A DNA stretch of 64,000 bases from Plazaster borealis (taxonomy: Eukaryota; Echinodermata; Asteroidea; Forcipulatida; Labidiasteridae), in the NCBI GenBank assembly GCA_021014325.1, contig CM037472.1, positions 5,208,001-5,272,000 of the forward strand, in the 5' to 3' direction. Of the stretch, positions 11,015-25,600 are shown piece by piece; position 1 is the first letter of the stretch, and every line of letters begins with the position of its first letter. Under the pieces are notes generated by a model. That model did not search any database. It saw only the letters and a program-made list of their open reading frames with translations, and had not been told where the DNA came from. The translations under genes were made by a program, and so were the position numbers.

Positions 11015-12421
11015 CTGTGGTCGTTCAACTTCCAACAAAAGTATCTGTATGGCGCTACAATAGGTAATGCAATTAGTGGAAGTTACCAACAGCGTTTCCA
11101 ACCTGAAATAAAAGTATACAAAAAGTGAAGTAAAACTCATACCTACCTTTATTTTGCAACAGTTCAATATTTAATATTCAATGCTTCTGCAACTGGGAAG
11201 GAGCTGTTCCAGAAACTCTTTAGAATGTTCAAGTCCATGCCGTGATTTTGAAGAAAGAAAATCATTTCGAAAAGACGTACATGTTAACTCATTTCTTCTT
11301 TTATTCATGTGTTTGAATGAGTGGCAAAGATGTATGATGCGAACTTGATGTATAACCTACAGTGTGTATGTAATAGTATCGTTTTATGTTTGTACTTCTT
11401 TTTAAGACAACAAAATCACTAAGCTCTTCAAAAACTGTAGCCATGCATGACGTGTTCTTTTTAACAGATGACAAAAACCAAACACACACACAATCCCCAA
11501 AGGCATGCAAAAGAAGAAAAATAAAAACAAAAGGGAAAAAGGGCTCATAAAAGTCGATGTCTAGTGAGAGAAAGATGAGATGTTTACTAGCGGTCTTTTT
11601 ATTTAGAGGCATTGCTTAAAAACATTCTAAAGTTCTTAATTTTTCCATTTTCTTACACATGATTTATTTAGACAGCGTTTCCACAACTCATTCAAATGGA
11701 TTTGCCCACCCCCGACCCCAAGCCAATCCCAATCACTAGTCTTAGTGGTAAGAATTAGTTTACTTATTTCCGAGCTGCAAAGATTCGTCATAAATGAAAT
11801 GTTTATAATGTTCGAGGAAATTCATGAGCATTTTTCCTTGGCCAGTATGTTGATAATATTGATATATCAAGGATTAAAACTTGACTGTGTATATGGAATC
11901 AGTCAATGCATTGTTGTCGTGCTAGTGCAGCTCTTGAGTAAGGTCTTTAAGTTCAATCTTTGTTCTGCATAGAAAAACTTGCAAAAACAAAAAATTACAC
12001 AGGACCAGTAACACAAACAACATTCATTCATTACAGCGGGTAACTAGTTTGTGCTCATCAAAGATTTCTGTGATTTGCAAATGTGTGTGTGTTAAAACAG
12101 CTCTTTTTATTTGGTCTCGGTCGATGTATAAAACTAATTAAACTTGAATTTATTCCCTTAGTTTCATGCTCACTTTATCACTGATGTCTAATTGTGTAGT
12201 TTTTAAGTGTGCACATCTAAAGGCGCTTCAAACTTGGTAGAATTCTGCGAAAAAGCCAAAGCTTCAAGAGGTCCATCGAGAGTTTGATTTTTCATTTGTT
12301 TGTGACTGTAAATTATGCTTTACTGTTCCCCCCCCCAACACCCACCACACCCCATCCCACAAAAGGAGTCATCCACAACCCGTCACAAGGTACAATTTCC
12401 ATTCACAATTTAGCGAGTGCA

Positions 12422-12811
12422 CAGGGCTCAAGTTTTACACTGGACCACCGGCCCAAGGGCAGTGATTTCAGTGTCGGGCCAGTAAACTCAAAACAGGACA
12501 AGTCCGGTGGTCTTGGTGGGTTTTTTTCAATTCAACATCTTTGTCTCAAAAGAATGATGTTCAAATGTCGAGTTTGAGTCTCACAAATATCTTTCAATCC
12601 TCCCGAGTATCACCCATAAAACAGAAGAGATAAATCTTCTCTTAGTGTTTGTTCAAATAAAACAGTTTAGATGAAAAAAACTGTGTTCTCATTTTGATTC
12701 TAGTCTCTTCTCATTTTGATTCTGGTCTTGTAAATAAAATCCCGGTCCAGTAAAGATTCTGAGCTACAAGTCCTGCGGTCTTGTGGATTTTCCCCAAAAT
12801 TCGGGCCCTGG
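12422..12811. repeat. Dispersed repeat, 'TTACACTGGACC' family
   Basis: It shares CAGGGCTC, TTTTACACTGGACC, GGCCCAAGG, GGGCCAGTAAACTC and GACAAGTCCG with 57214-57536. A fragment lies at 1205-1260. The ends are roughly inverted. Confidence 0.65.
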
Positions 12812-13197
12812 TGCATCGTACAAAATTACCTTCACAAGATATCAAATTTACCTTCTTTTTAAATTATATTTGTATTTCTTTATTCTTCCAAAGTGTTTTG
12901 AGGTATCTGTAAATACATTGACAACATTAAACAGATGTAAGGAAATCAACCTGTGGTAGCTGAAGTGTTTCTGCAGATTTTGGTGACTTGACTAAATGCT
13001 TTGGTAATTTTTTTGTCTTCCTCTGTGGAAGTAGTCAGCCAATTTGTTAAATGTTGGGACAAATCTGTAGTAATTTTGTTTGATTTATGTCGATGAAACG
13101 GTGCGCAATATATGTCAGTTGGCTTTTTTTGGTTTGTTTCAAAGTCAATGACTTTAACGATTTTTAATTTGTTAAATGATACATGGTAGCAGGCTTT

Positions 13198-13545
13198 TCA
13201 TAGAATTTGAAAGGACAATTTTCCTTTTGGAACAAACAAAAAAAGAAACGGAGTAGCATCTATATTTGGTTGTTACTTTAAAAAGAAAATTATGTTTTAG
13301 GTGGCACAGAATGGGAGTGTATGATTAAAAAGTAAAGTAGATAAAACGGCAGCATGCTTTCCCTTTTCTTTTCATAGAACTGATTTGAACTTCATCCAAT
13401 TCTGGACAGGAACCATTTGCCTTTTGGAGCCATACAAAAGAAAACGGCGTAGGATCTATGTTTGGTTGTTATTTCAAAGAAAATTATGTTTCAGGTGGCA
13501 CAGAATAGGAGAGTTTTAACAAAAAGTAAAGTAGAAGTAAAGAAC
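13198..13545. repeat. Tandem duplication of about 150-bp units next to the PNN 3' end
   Basis: Units at about 13198-13350 and 13408-13545 share TAGAATTTGA/ATAGAACTGATTTGA, CCTTTTGGA, TTTGGTTGTTA and GGTGGCACAGAAT. They may lie in the PNN 3' UTR. Confidence 0.6.
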
Positions 13546-13654
13546 GGCCTCGGGTTCTTGACAACGGCAAGAACTTGAACATTTCGAGTTCTCCTAGAAC
13601 CAGCTCAGCATTTTACGCAGCATTGTCTACCATTCCCCAAGACATCACAACATC

Positions 13655-16600
13655 TCACTGCTCCATGGGTTCCTCCTCCCAGGACAGTTCATTTCTCTGG
13701 TCAAACTCCTCCTCCTTGTACAAGGCACTCCTAAAGTCCTCTCTCTCCGCCTCTTTCTCCTCTACGTTCTCTTTCCTCTCCTCCCTCTCCGCATCCACAC
13801 TGCTTTCTTCTGGTCTTGCGGCCTCTGTAGTCCGGTCAACCTCCCCTTCCTCTGAGGACGAGTTCAACTTCGGTCTCCCTTCCCCATCCTTACCTGCCGA
13901 CCCCTCCTTTACTACCCACTCTTTCTCCGCATCCATTGAAATGTCAGCTTTCTTATTATCCTCTGAAGTTTCTTTCTCAGCTGCATCGTCGTCGCTGTCT
14001 TGCTGCTCTGATGTCGGCAGCTCACCGTCATCGCTGACCGTCCGCTTCTTGGAATGCTTTCCGTTTCTTCGCTCACTTTCCTCATGCTTACCCTTACTGT
14101 GCCGTCTCTTCTTTTCTTTGGTCTTACCCTTAACCTCTGGCTCCTTCCCGTCATGCTCCATTTCCTTCCAATCATGCTCCCCATCATCCTGAAGTTCTTG
14201 AATCTCCTCTTCGATCTCCGCCCGACGTTTCATCATCATCTCTGTGGGCAAAATAAAGATTGGATCAAATCCCGAATAATCGTTTCCAAACATTGTATGC
14301 AGCAAAAAGGCAAATCAAATTGTTTTTTATTTCTACCATTAACAACCTCAAAGACTTATTGATCAACTGTTTTCATTGAATAGTTTATCAGGATTGACCA
14401 TAAGCCTTGTCCGAGGCTCTTTATGCAACTTCAACTCACCACACGACACTCACCACGCATGCAGCAAGAATCCCATGTTCACAAACTGCATGTATAAGCA
14501 CTGTGAGGTTGAAGCAGGTTTTTTTTCAACCTCATGCAACGAAGCTCGAGCCTTGCTCCCACTGTAAATGCCAGCTTAAGTTTTTCTTTATCATTTGCGC
14601 CGGCATTCCAGAGGCCAAGTTAGGGATCTTTGGCCTGGCAGCAAACTCAGTCGTGCATCACAAACAGTTGTAGTGAATAGTGCAACCACCTTGGACAAGG
14701 TTAGGTTCACCCATAACACGGGTAACTAGCTAGTCAGATAAAATTATTAATAATAATGTACATTTATATTGCGCTTAATACTATGTTTCTAAGTGCTACA
14801 GTATTTATCTTGTAAGGTATGTGGAGCTATGTTCTGATGTATGCGACCTGTTCCTTTACATAGCACCATGTAATGGTTTACAAGGTGCTGTGGCGCAATA
14901 TGCAGCCAATCAAACCAGGAACACCGGGGCGAACCCCTTCTCTTTACAATAAGTGCACTGGGTTCTTTTACGTGCATTACACAACACACAGGCCTACGGC
15001 TTTACGTCCCATTCCAAAGGACGAAGCAATGATGGTTAAGTGTCTTGCTTAAGAACACAAGTGTCACGACTAGGACTCCAACCCACACTCTGCTGATCAG
15101 AAACACCAGAGCTCGAGTCCGGTGTTCTTATCCGCTCGGCCACGACTCTAATCAGTAAGCTAGCCTTTTCACAACTCTGCTAGAAATTTAAACGGTTAAT
15201 ATATAAGGTTTCCTTTTCAGCGTTGTAATTTTTGTTGATTTTTATTGGACTTGAATGAGCAGCCATAAGGAAACAGTCTGTGCTACTTATTACAAGATTT
15301 CAAATGGCCTCGCGACACCGGGCACGCTCGGTAGTCTAGTGGTAAGACATCTGCTCAAGCATGGCAGAGGGCATGGGTTCAAATCCCACTCGAGTAGTAT
15401 GCCAGAGGATTTTTTTCCTCAGGAAAGCACTGAGTGTACATTGCTTTATCACACATCCTTGTGGTACCAACTACTACTACTACTACTACTATAACAAAAT
15501 TGTTGGCTTTTAACATTATGGTATGAAATGTGATCACCATCAATATAAAAGCCGAGTCTATCCCGTGTTAGATGTAGCCGTCAGACTTACCGTTCATCAA
15601 TTCTTTGGTATCTTTCAACCTCTTCTCTGTAACCAGTGATGGCTTGGCCGGCCTGTAGAATATCGGTGGTTTAGCCTTAGTGCGAATGAACTGACTCAAT
15701 CTCTTACTATGAGCGTCCCACACATCTTGCTGTCATTACAAACAAAATAAAAAATAAAACACTTTCAAACATTTTTTTATCGAAATGATAATCGTAATGA
15801 TAAGGTGATCCATTGTAAATGTTAACGTCAAAGCTGATTCTACTGGTAAGCCTACTCTGTTTCAATTAAGATATGGTACAGTTTTTGCTGATGCTGGATA
15901 AACATGGCCCAATTTCATAGAGCTGCTTAAGCACAAAATATTGCTGCAGATTTTTCTGCTAAGCAAAAGCGGGCAGGATTCCAGTCGCAAATGTCACATG
16001 TGAAATGGCATTTTGGCTGGTAGCCTTATCCTTATTCTGGTAAGCATATTTTTTGTTGTGCTTAGCTATTTTTGGTGCTTAGGCAGCTGTATGAAATTGG
16101 GCCCAGCTGCTATTGGTTGGCTCAATGACACTCTTTGAATCAAGGTAAAGTACAAGTTTGCTAAAATTGTTCAAACAGCTATTACTATTATTATGATAAA
16201 TCTCTTTGATTCAAGTTGACCTACCGCAAAGCTAATAATGATAAAACTGCTACGACTAACGCCTAGTTACTTTTAAATCAAGATTATTGTGCTTACCATA
16301 GTAGAGAAATTATTGTAAGCACAAGCGTATTTCATAAAGGCTCAAGAAGAGTTGACGGCGAGTGTGCGCATTCACAATGGTTTTTGTAATCTTCCACAGT
16401 TCATCTGCTAGTTCTGCTCGCAAATTTAGCGCCATGTCTGTTTTGCTTGCAGAAAGCAGCGATTATTATCAGGTAGAGGCCAAATGTCTGCTTAAGGCTT
16501 CATAAAAACTGTCCTTGGCCTCTAAACCATTTAGAGGTTAACCTGCCAAGGTTTTTCCACTAATCTGACCAGTGCAAGATGTGCACTTTCTTTACATTCC

Positions 16601-19600
16601 ACTACTCCAATTTGTTGACCCTATAACTTCTCAAGCTTTTTCCACTAAACCTCTCAACTCTTTCCACTGATCTGTCAACTACTTAAAAAGTTTCACTGTA
16701 TCCACTAATACGATCAGTACAAGATGTGTACTGCTGCACCTTCCACTACACCGGTCTGTTGACACGCTAGCCTGCTAAGCAACTTCCACTTATACGATCA
16801 GTGCAAGACTTGTTTCGCTATATCCACTTATGTGTCTGTGTACCTTCCACTACTCCAATCTGTTGATCATATAACCCGTCAAGCTTTCTCCACTTAACTG
16901 ACCAGTGCAAAATGTGTACTTTTGCACTTTCCACTACTACCATCTGTTGATGCCCTAACCCTAACCTTTTTCCACTAATCCGATCAGTGCAAGATGTGTA
17001 CTTTCTGCACCATCCACTTCTCCAATCTGTTGACCCTATAACTTCTCAAGCTTTTTCCACTAAACCGACCAGTACAAGATGTGTACTTTTTGCACCTTCT
17101 ACTAAATCCAAACTGTTTATCCACTAACCTACTAAAGCTATTTCCACTAGCTTGATCAGAGCAGGACTTACTTCGCTATATCCACTGATCTGACAGTGCA
17201 ACATATGTACTTTCCGATCTTCCACTTATCTAAACTGTTGACCCTCAATATCCGTTAAGCTTTTTCCACTAATCCACTACTTCAATATGTTGACCCTGTT
17301 AAGCCCAATCTACTTTAAGCTGTATCTACACATCCCAGCAGCCTCTTACCTCTTTGGCCATATCCACTAATTTCTCCAGTTTCTGCAGTTCTGCCTGTTG
17401 ATTACTTCGCTTGGTAAATAGTTGTTTTCTTTCCTGCGCGACTGCTTGTTTCTCTTCCTGGGCCTGGACATCTAGTTTGTGTTCTATTTCAATACGTCTG
17501 CTTTCCTAATTGGAAGGAAACAAAATTAAGTATTACTATTGAGACCAAGTTCATCTTAGTATTTGCAGCTAGAGTAGGGCTAGGCCTAAAAGCTAGAGGT
17601 TGGAACATTAGCTAGAGTAGGACTAGGCCTAAAAACTAGAGGTTGAACCATTAACCCTGCACATCAACAACCGATCAAAATGTAGCATTTGATTCTGCTG
17701 GACTGAGGACCGCACTTATAAGCTGATTATGCTGTACATGAGATCAGGGCTCGATTTCACAAAGCGCTAAGATTCATCTTAAGATGAGTTTTCATTATCA
17801 CCATAGTGATTTATATTGTGACATCATACTTTGCTAGCGATTAAGATTGATACACAGTTAAGATCAATCTTAGCTCTTTGTGAAATCGGACCCAGGTATA
17901 CGACCATAATCAGAGTCCAACAGTTTAGATGTTGAGTTGCCATTATGGTGTTGGATTTTGTTTAGAGTGAGGAAAGATCCTAATAAATCACTCAAGGGAG
18001 TTAGGGTCAAAGAGATAATATTGTAATATGTAATATTGTAATATATATAGTAATATTTTTGGTCAGGGCAAAAACGTTACATGTGGTTGAAACTTCACCA
18101 CTGTTGTATTTATAAAACTATCAGATATGTAAACATAACTTCAATGGTGCAAGATACAATGCTATTGTCTCACTCATATTTGTGCAATATTTAAGTTCCA
18201 ATTTTTTTTAGCAATGATTTTATACCAAAATGTTCCTCAATATATGTCTTCCTTATTACACACATCAATGTACAACAAAATGCAAAACTAAATCACATTG
18301 ATTAAGCATAAACTGTTTTCAAATTGGGTCAATACTATAAATATCATCAATAATATATCAAATTGTATTCAGTGTCAAAATCAATCAATGTATACAATAA
18401 AATGCAATGTAATATATGTATAAGATGCAAATTAAAAATGAAAACAATCACAAATAAAATACACACACCCGTCCCCTACAGCATGTTATCCATACAAATT
18501 AAGCACAACATCGGAATTCAACAAATATATGATACATAATACTGTCATAAAACTATGTGCACAGTTTTAAAATTCAGATAAATGGGGGAGGGGGGGGGGA
18601 CATTTCATTAAAAATGCAAGTTACCACAAATGCACCAAAATCATATACAATGCAATAAAAAGATATCAGTACAGTTCAAAGATACATAAAAGACACACAA
18701 CAATTTCTTAGTACATGTTGAAAGGAACAGAACATGATGTACATATGAAACCTTAAAAGAGTTAGCACAGCAAAAGTCAAATTGTACACAAGCAAAATAC
18801 AATTCCACATAAAAGGCAATCAGGGAGAGAGTGCATTAATATTCGCAGTCATAAATTCACATTCATTAATCTACAAAAAGCGAAACATGTTTAATACAAC
18901 TTGCATGATAATGACACATTTCAAATATTCCATTGTTGTTACAAAATCGCTGTCAATGTGACAACACTCTCATTGAAACTAAAATGATATCACAAGAACT
19001 CAGGATGTGATACCCACTCAGAAATGCAAAATTAAATTCAACTGTAACTGAACAAGTCCAGGGTTACTCACATGACCACTGGAATCAAAGATTTGTCGGT
19101 TTTTGTGACATTTGGGTGGGGGTTTACCCTTTGGACGAGGAAGGTTGGGATTGTTTTAGGGGTGAAAAGGTCAACGGTCAAAGGTGAAATGTCAAAGTCA
19201 TGGTGGTGAAAAGTTCAAAGTCATGGTTTTGAGAAGATCAAATGACAAAGTCATGGTGGTGAAAAGATCAAAGTCATGGTTGTGAAAAGGTCAAACGTCA
19301 AAGTCATGGTGGTGAAAGATCAAAGTCATGGTGGTGAAAAGGTCAAAGGTCAAGGTCGTGGTGGTGAGTTATAGCTCAATGCTTTCCAGACAGTAATTCC
19401 AAGTGGATGTGGCATTTGGACTTGTAACTTGGGTGGGGGGTTGCCAATGTCAAGGTCACCGTGTTAGGGTTTAGGAACATGGTTTGCGGATATCTTACTT
19501 TGGATAGCTAGAATTTACAAGGGCTGAGGGGTTTCAACAGCATCGCTGTTATTTTTATATCTATTCGTGTGGATGTCTTTCTTTAATTATTACACATCCA

Positions 19601-22600
19601 ACAGCAAAAGCGCCAATAACAGGATGAAAAATAGACATGAAGACATTTTCAGTTTTAGATGTTGGAGGAAAACCCCCAACAGGAAAAAACACACACTAAG
19701 GTGGGGGACACAAACCATATATCCACAGGCAAGGCTCTAGTCTGAGTAGGGATTCGAACCAGGGTCCACTCCAGGTGAAAGGCAGGAAAGGAAATCATTG
19801 AACCAACCTGATTCCTTGATACTTGATATGTTGACTTGATATGTTGACAAACAAATTAAATATCTCAACATAAAAAGTCAAGAAAGCATTTCAAAATTCA
19901 CATTCTAATTCCTTCGGTCAGTGCAACATAAATATTCAAATGTTATTTGAGAACATGGATTTATGTGCTGAAAACAAAAATATCAGCAAAATATAATACA
20001 ATTCCATTGATTTAACACAAGATGCATGTTATTAATCAAAGTACACTGCCCCGCCACTTAAAGAAAACTTCAAAGTACAAGCAACTTCCCAAAATTACAC
20101 CAATCACATTTTGTATCTACCTTGCTTTCGGAATCATTGGATTCCTGTTTGAATTTCTGCAGAGTACCAAGAAGGTGGCCAAACATCCGCCGATTCCTGG
20201 ACAAAAAAAGATTCACAGATTCAAAAATAACAGGTCAATACAAATCATAATAATCAACTTAAGCCCGGTTCATACTTCACGATAAAGCGAATGCAGAGCG
20301 TTTTTTGGTGACGCAATAAACGGTACGCGCTGTTTTTCCAATTGTGACGCAACAAAATTCGCTTTGCTTTCACTTTTGCGTGAAGTATGAACCAGGCTTT
20401 ATGGTCTCCTTTATATTATTTCTCTATTTGCATTGATTTTGTTGACGCAATTTTAATCGAGCCTAAAGCCAATCAAATAAAAAAGACCACAACAAAAACA
20501 AAAGAGACGACTTCGAAAAGCTGAATTTACATTCTTCTTGATTCTAGGATAAACGGAAACATGCATCAGGTGAAGAATTCCAAACAGATGTAGCACCAAA
20601 CAGATGTAGAACCTCGGCCGTGAGCCACGTCCGAAAAATCTGCCATAGTATGCTGGAATCTAGGAACACTCAGCCTTACCTGTCATTCAGCCGAATATAA
20701 TGACAAACAATGGTGGCAGCCTGTCCATTCTTGTATGCCACATTTGTACAACAATAGGACAAAGGTCTGGAATCAGGGGTTACACAATAACCAACCCCCC
20801 CCACCCCATGCGGAAAGGAACTTTACAAGGCATGTTTTCTAGAACCTCTTGTCACTCTTTGCACAAGTGAAACGATGCGTATCACGGTAGGAGCTACACA
20901 ATGGAAAGTCCAGGTGGATACAACTGTCAGCAGTCCGGCTGTCGGCAAAAACTTACACACGTCTCCCAACGTGAAGTGGTTATGCAGCTCTATGAAATCA
21001 GGCCGTTTGCCCAAGTCCAAGTAATAAAGGATCTGGTCTTACCGTTTCTGTCCTTGTTCATCTTTACTCTGCTCCTTGATGGAATCTTGACGTGTTCTCT
21101 CTATCTTAGGGGTAGCTACAACAGAGGATTGAATGGTGTGCTGTTGAAAATGGAAGAGGGAAAGAAAAGAAAATTAAGTTACAGGTTTAGAACGAAAGTA
21201 ACACACACACAAAAATCACTTGCTACAATCATCAGAGAGCCTTAAAGACCGGAAATAGAAAGAGTTCACAAATACTGTTGATTGACCCCTTGCACAACGC
21301 GCAGTTCACTTACACGCACCTATCCTGTCCGCCATTTTGGGAGTCAAAATGTACACATACGAATTGACTCCAAAAATGGTGAAAAGGTAGTGCGCATTGC
21401 ACCGAGGTGCGTTCCGCGTCGTGCAATGGGGTCAATACTTCATACAAAATTGTAGTAGAAATGAAAAGTTACACAGTTAACTTCGGCTTTAACCAATTCA
21501 CATTCTTTTTGGTTTGCGGTAAACACCATGTGATTTATATCTACTTGCTGTGTAGATTGTTCATTGTAAGAACTTGTCTTGCTGTCATTCTACTACCGCA
21601 GGGTAGATTTCAGAACACAGGTGGAATTCTTAGTTCTGAAAAGAACTGTCCTGCTTATTAGTATCTGGAAGTAGGTAGGGAAATCGGCCTAGACTACTTC
21701 GCTTACTGGATCGAGGGGTTTGTGAGTTTTTTCTTTTATACAAAAAACAGCAGCACCAACCTTGGGCAGATCATCTTCATCATCACTTTGCCTCCGCCGC
21801 AGTCGTTTGGGCTGTGGTCCATCCACCCGGCTCCCGAGCCTGAAACAAATAACACCTCAAACATTTCAGTCTATATTTTTTGACGAAAATACTATAAAAA
21901 GTAAATAACAGTGGACATGAGTTTGATGATCTAATAATAATAAATAATAATAATACAATACATTTAATATAGTGCATAATGCAGGAGCCTCTATGCACAA
22001 CACAAAACATAAAAACAATGAAATATATGAAGCAATTTGTTACAAAAATGTACATTCAAACAAGTGAGTCTTTAAAAGTCCCTTGAAAATCAGAACAGAG
22101 TCAGCTTCATGAATATGAACTGGTAAGTCATTCCATAATGATGGTGCAATGAACTTGAAGGCTCTTTGACCATAGAATTTTGTAGAAACAGTAGTTTGTA
22201 TCAGTAGGGATTGGCCAACACAAAAAAAGAGGAAGAACAGGAATATATTCATGCAGAAGATCAGATATATAGTCTGGAGATAGTCCATGAACAGCTTTGA
22301 AAGTGAGGAGATCTAAGACTTCAGAAAATTGACAATTTTGCATGCTCATGTTAACAATCTCCGGGACAGTGGATGCGAATACAGGAACGCAATCTTACCT
22401 ACTAAAGGCACTGCCGGTACTTTGTCTCCTTGCTAGTGGTAAGCCCAAACGCTGAAATGCATCTCCCCTAGGAATGACAAAAAATAATACCATATCAATC
22501 TGAAACGAAAGTGCATTAAACCAAACTACTGATGTTTGCTATCCTGTCATGCTTTCCCCAAAAATACTTTAGTGTGCTGACTGAGTTCTAGCATTTGTCC

Positions 22601-25600
22601 CATTCCAAACTGGATGAGGCAAAGAGTCAAGCACTCAGAGCATAACATCACTAAAATTGAAAGTTTGTAGTAAAAGGTGCAACTTAGATAAGAACATATG
22701 TATTCATTAACCCTAACCCCCATCAGGGTCCCTCCACATACCCTGCCAAATACAACAGAATGCAACACAGTTGAAATGAGAACCATGCCAAATGCAACAA
22801 AATGCAACAAGGGATTTTGTTGCATTGTGCAGGCATGTTGTTTGTGTTAGGACTGAGCAAGGGGGTTTGCCCTGCTAAATGCAACAGTATGCACATAAGA
22901 GTAGTGGTGACTACAACAAAATGCGACACCAATATGAAGTCACTTGACTGCTAAATGCAACAAATTCAGTCAAAAAATGACATCATCTGAGTTGACTGCC
23001 AAATGCAACAGATTACAACAACTTTTACCATTTGGTGCATATTGTTGCATTTAGCATGGTTAGGGTTAACAGGCCTATGCGATCACAACTGAACAGCAGG
23101 CCCTAACAAACATTTTAATTTTCAACAAGACATTTAACAGGCAATAACATAGTGTAGATACACGCACATGCCCCTTGCCCCTGGTGATCGCCTTGGTGCC
23201 CCTTGAAATGTTCCAATACAAATTGACATTTCCCCCATTGAGGTGCCCTTTACAAAGGAAAACCTGCCACGCCCTTATAAGAACGAAGCATTAGGCCTGC
23301 ATATTGTTCTGTGCAAACATGTTCCACCATACACAATCTGTGCAGATGGATGGCTTCTAATGTTTGGTCAACTCACAAAATTAAAATTACAAGTGTTTAA
23401 GAGAAAAACCACAATGACATAGCACCTTTTAGGGAAGACATGTGTATGCAAACAATAAATCAATAGAATTATTCCATGTACATTAGATAACTTTCATTGA
23501 TGTTACAATTGGTTAAATTATTCACACAGCGCACTTTACAGCCTTACACTTGAATTGCTGCAAAATTTACATGTATACATTAACATGATCACTGAAAATG
23601 TCACAAAATAACAAATGTTCATAGTCAATTAATTTATTCATTGAATAATGCATATATCAATAATAAAATGTCACACAAATTCAGGATATGCAAGATATTA
23701 TGACACTTAAACATTGATTTAAAATGGGAGGGATGTGGAAGCACAGGAAGAAATGCAGAAGGTGTTGGTTTAAGGAAAATGTACCATGGATAATAGAAAA
23801 TTCAACAATTTATACACAGATAGATGACCACATGTTAAAATACAAGGAATATAACAATACAAGATTGCAACATCTTCATCAATAAGAAGCAATAATCTCA
23901 AAACAACATAGGATAAATCGTGGACTGGGCAGACTGAATAAACCACCATGGAGTTTGTCACAGAGCAGGCCTTGAATTACACAAAGGCCACGGATGCCAT
24001 GGCCTTCGTTGCCCCTAGTTTTGGCCTTGGTGCCCCTTTAAAAAGTGTCCCATAGACTTTCAGATTTTCCAATGGAAGTGCCCTTTGCAAAATGAAAATG
24101 GCCTTGCCCTCTCAAAGATGAAATTACAAGCCTGACAGAGTAATGGGTTTTGTAAAATATTGGATACTCATTTCATATGTAGGAACAGTATGGACAAGAA
24201 CGCAAGGGAATCAGATGAATGGCGTTTTCATGAGGATGGCTACATCCTACCACTGTATGAACAGTCTAAATTCAAAATCACTCATTTCTGATGTACCTTA
24301 CCTTTGCACACCACCTCCTCTGCCTCTACCCCTCTGCCCCTGGCCTCCTACTGACACTCTGCGTTGGTCCCTGTCTCTGCTACGGTCTACTACACCAGGA
24401 ATTCTGATGGATAGAAAATTGGCAAGATTAATTATGAAATTTATTTCACTGCAAAGGGGATCATGAAATTACATTTGTGCAAGTTGAATCTGCTCGATGT
24501 AAAGCAAGTCCATCAGGCTTTCTAAAAAGGTTGGTTGGTTGGTTGGTTTACCTGCTGCACAACTGATTGTGCGATTCTGAGCCCAAGCCAAAGGAAAACA
24601 AGCTGCAGGGTATTTGTTTAATTTATCGGCATCGCCTTTCGAAAACAAATATGGCTGCTTCTATTTATAACATTTAAACTAATGGTTATTGTGCACCAAC
24701 ATTGCGTCGTGCAGAATACCACAGTTTGGTCTCTCCAACGTGCAAGCCTGCTAGTGCTGTATGCTGATAATCAACGAAAGCATCCATATTTGCTTTCGAA
24801 AGGCAATGCTGATTTAAGGATTCTGAATGACAGTGAGAATTCATAGATTTTTGCCTTTTTTGCGAAGTGAATTTTCTGGACCAATCACAAGCTCACTAAG
24901 AATACAAACAAAGAACACACCTAGTCTAATTTTGGCGAGATCCTGTTTCAAAGTAAAGAAAGAACTTTAATTTAAAAAGTGTAACTGTAAGTACTAGGTA
25001 TGTGAAGAAAAAATTCAAAGTGAACCAATATCAATGCAATTAGTACCACTGGAAAGAGCTTGAAAAGTCCTACACAGTGATACCAAAATTATTGAGAAGT
25101 CTTAATTGATATAGAAATTACAAGCATTTGAAGCTCGTTAATCAGCGTCATTTTCTAACAGGTAATTGATTGGAATTTTGTGACCGAAAACGCAACTTTT
25201 TTCGGCTCGCGTTCATGCCAATTGCCCCCGACCCGGTCCCGCGACGCGGCGGCCGCGACCGGGTCAGTCATTTTCGCCACCGGGTAAGTCATTTTCGCAA
25301 CCATAAAAACTGACAAAACTTTCAGATATTAAAGACAGAATAACAATTAATATGTAGGTTTACCTTTTAATAACGTATGGTTCTGTAATAGAGTGATATT
25401 AGTGCCGTCAAAACTTGTATTTTTTTCAACTTCTCCAGCGAAGGTAAAAACATTCGCCAATTCGGGAAAAAAAACATGGCGGATAAAGAGGGGATTCTCC
25501 ACTACGTCATCATCAATTTTCCATGACGTCATCATCGCCGACAGCCAATCAGAATGCGAATTTAAGGGGGTGTGCCCAGCGCGCGCAGTAGATGCGAACA

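Larger units (their letters stand above)
6022..13654. other. Gene-free interval between ACTMAP and PNN
   Basis: No exon with coding character was found on either strand. The interval holds the listed SINEs and inverted-repeat elements, the hammerhead-bearing fragment, and AT-rich unique DNA. The 3' UTRs of both flanking genes must begin here, at 6022 on + and at 13654 on -. Confidence 0.6.

Noticed and set aside
13575..14192. 205-codon serine-rich frame on the + strand
   Set aside because: It is the antisense shadow of the Glu/Lys-rich last exon of PNN. The minus-strand reading is conserved and joins correctly to the other exons.
16550..17335. CRISPR-like array
   Set aside because: Repeats are degenerate and irregular, in an animal intron. 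It is a satellite-type tract.
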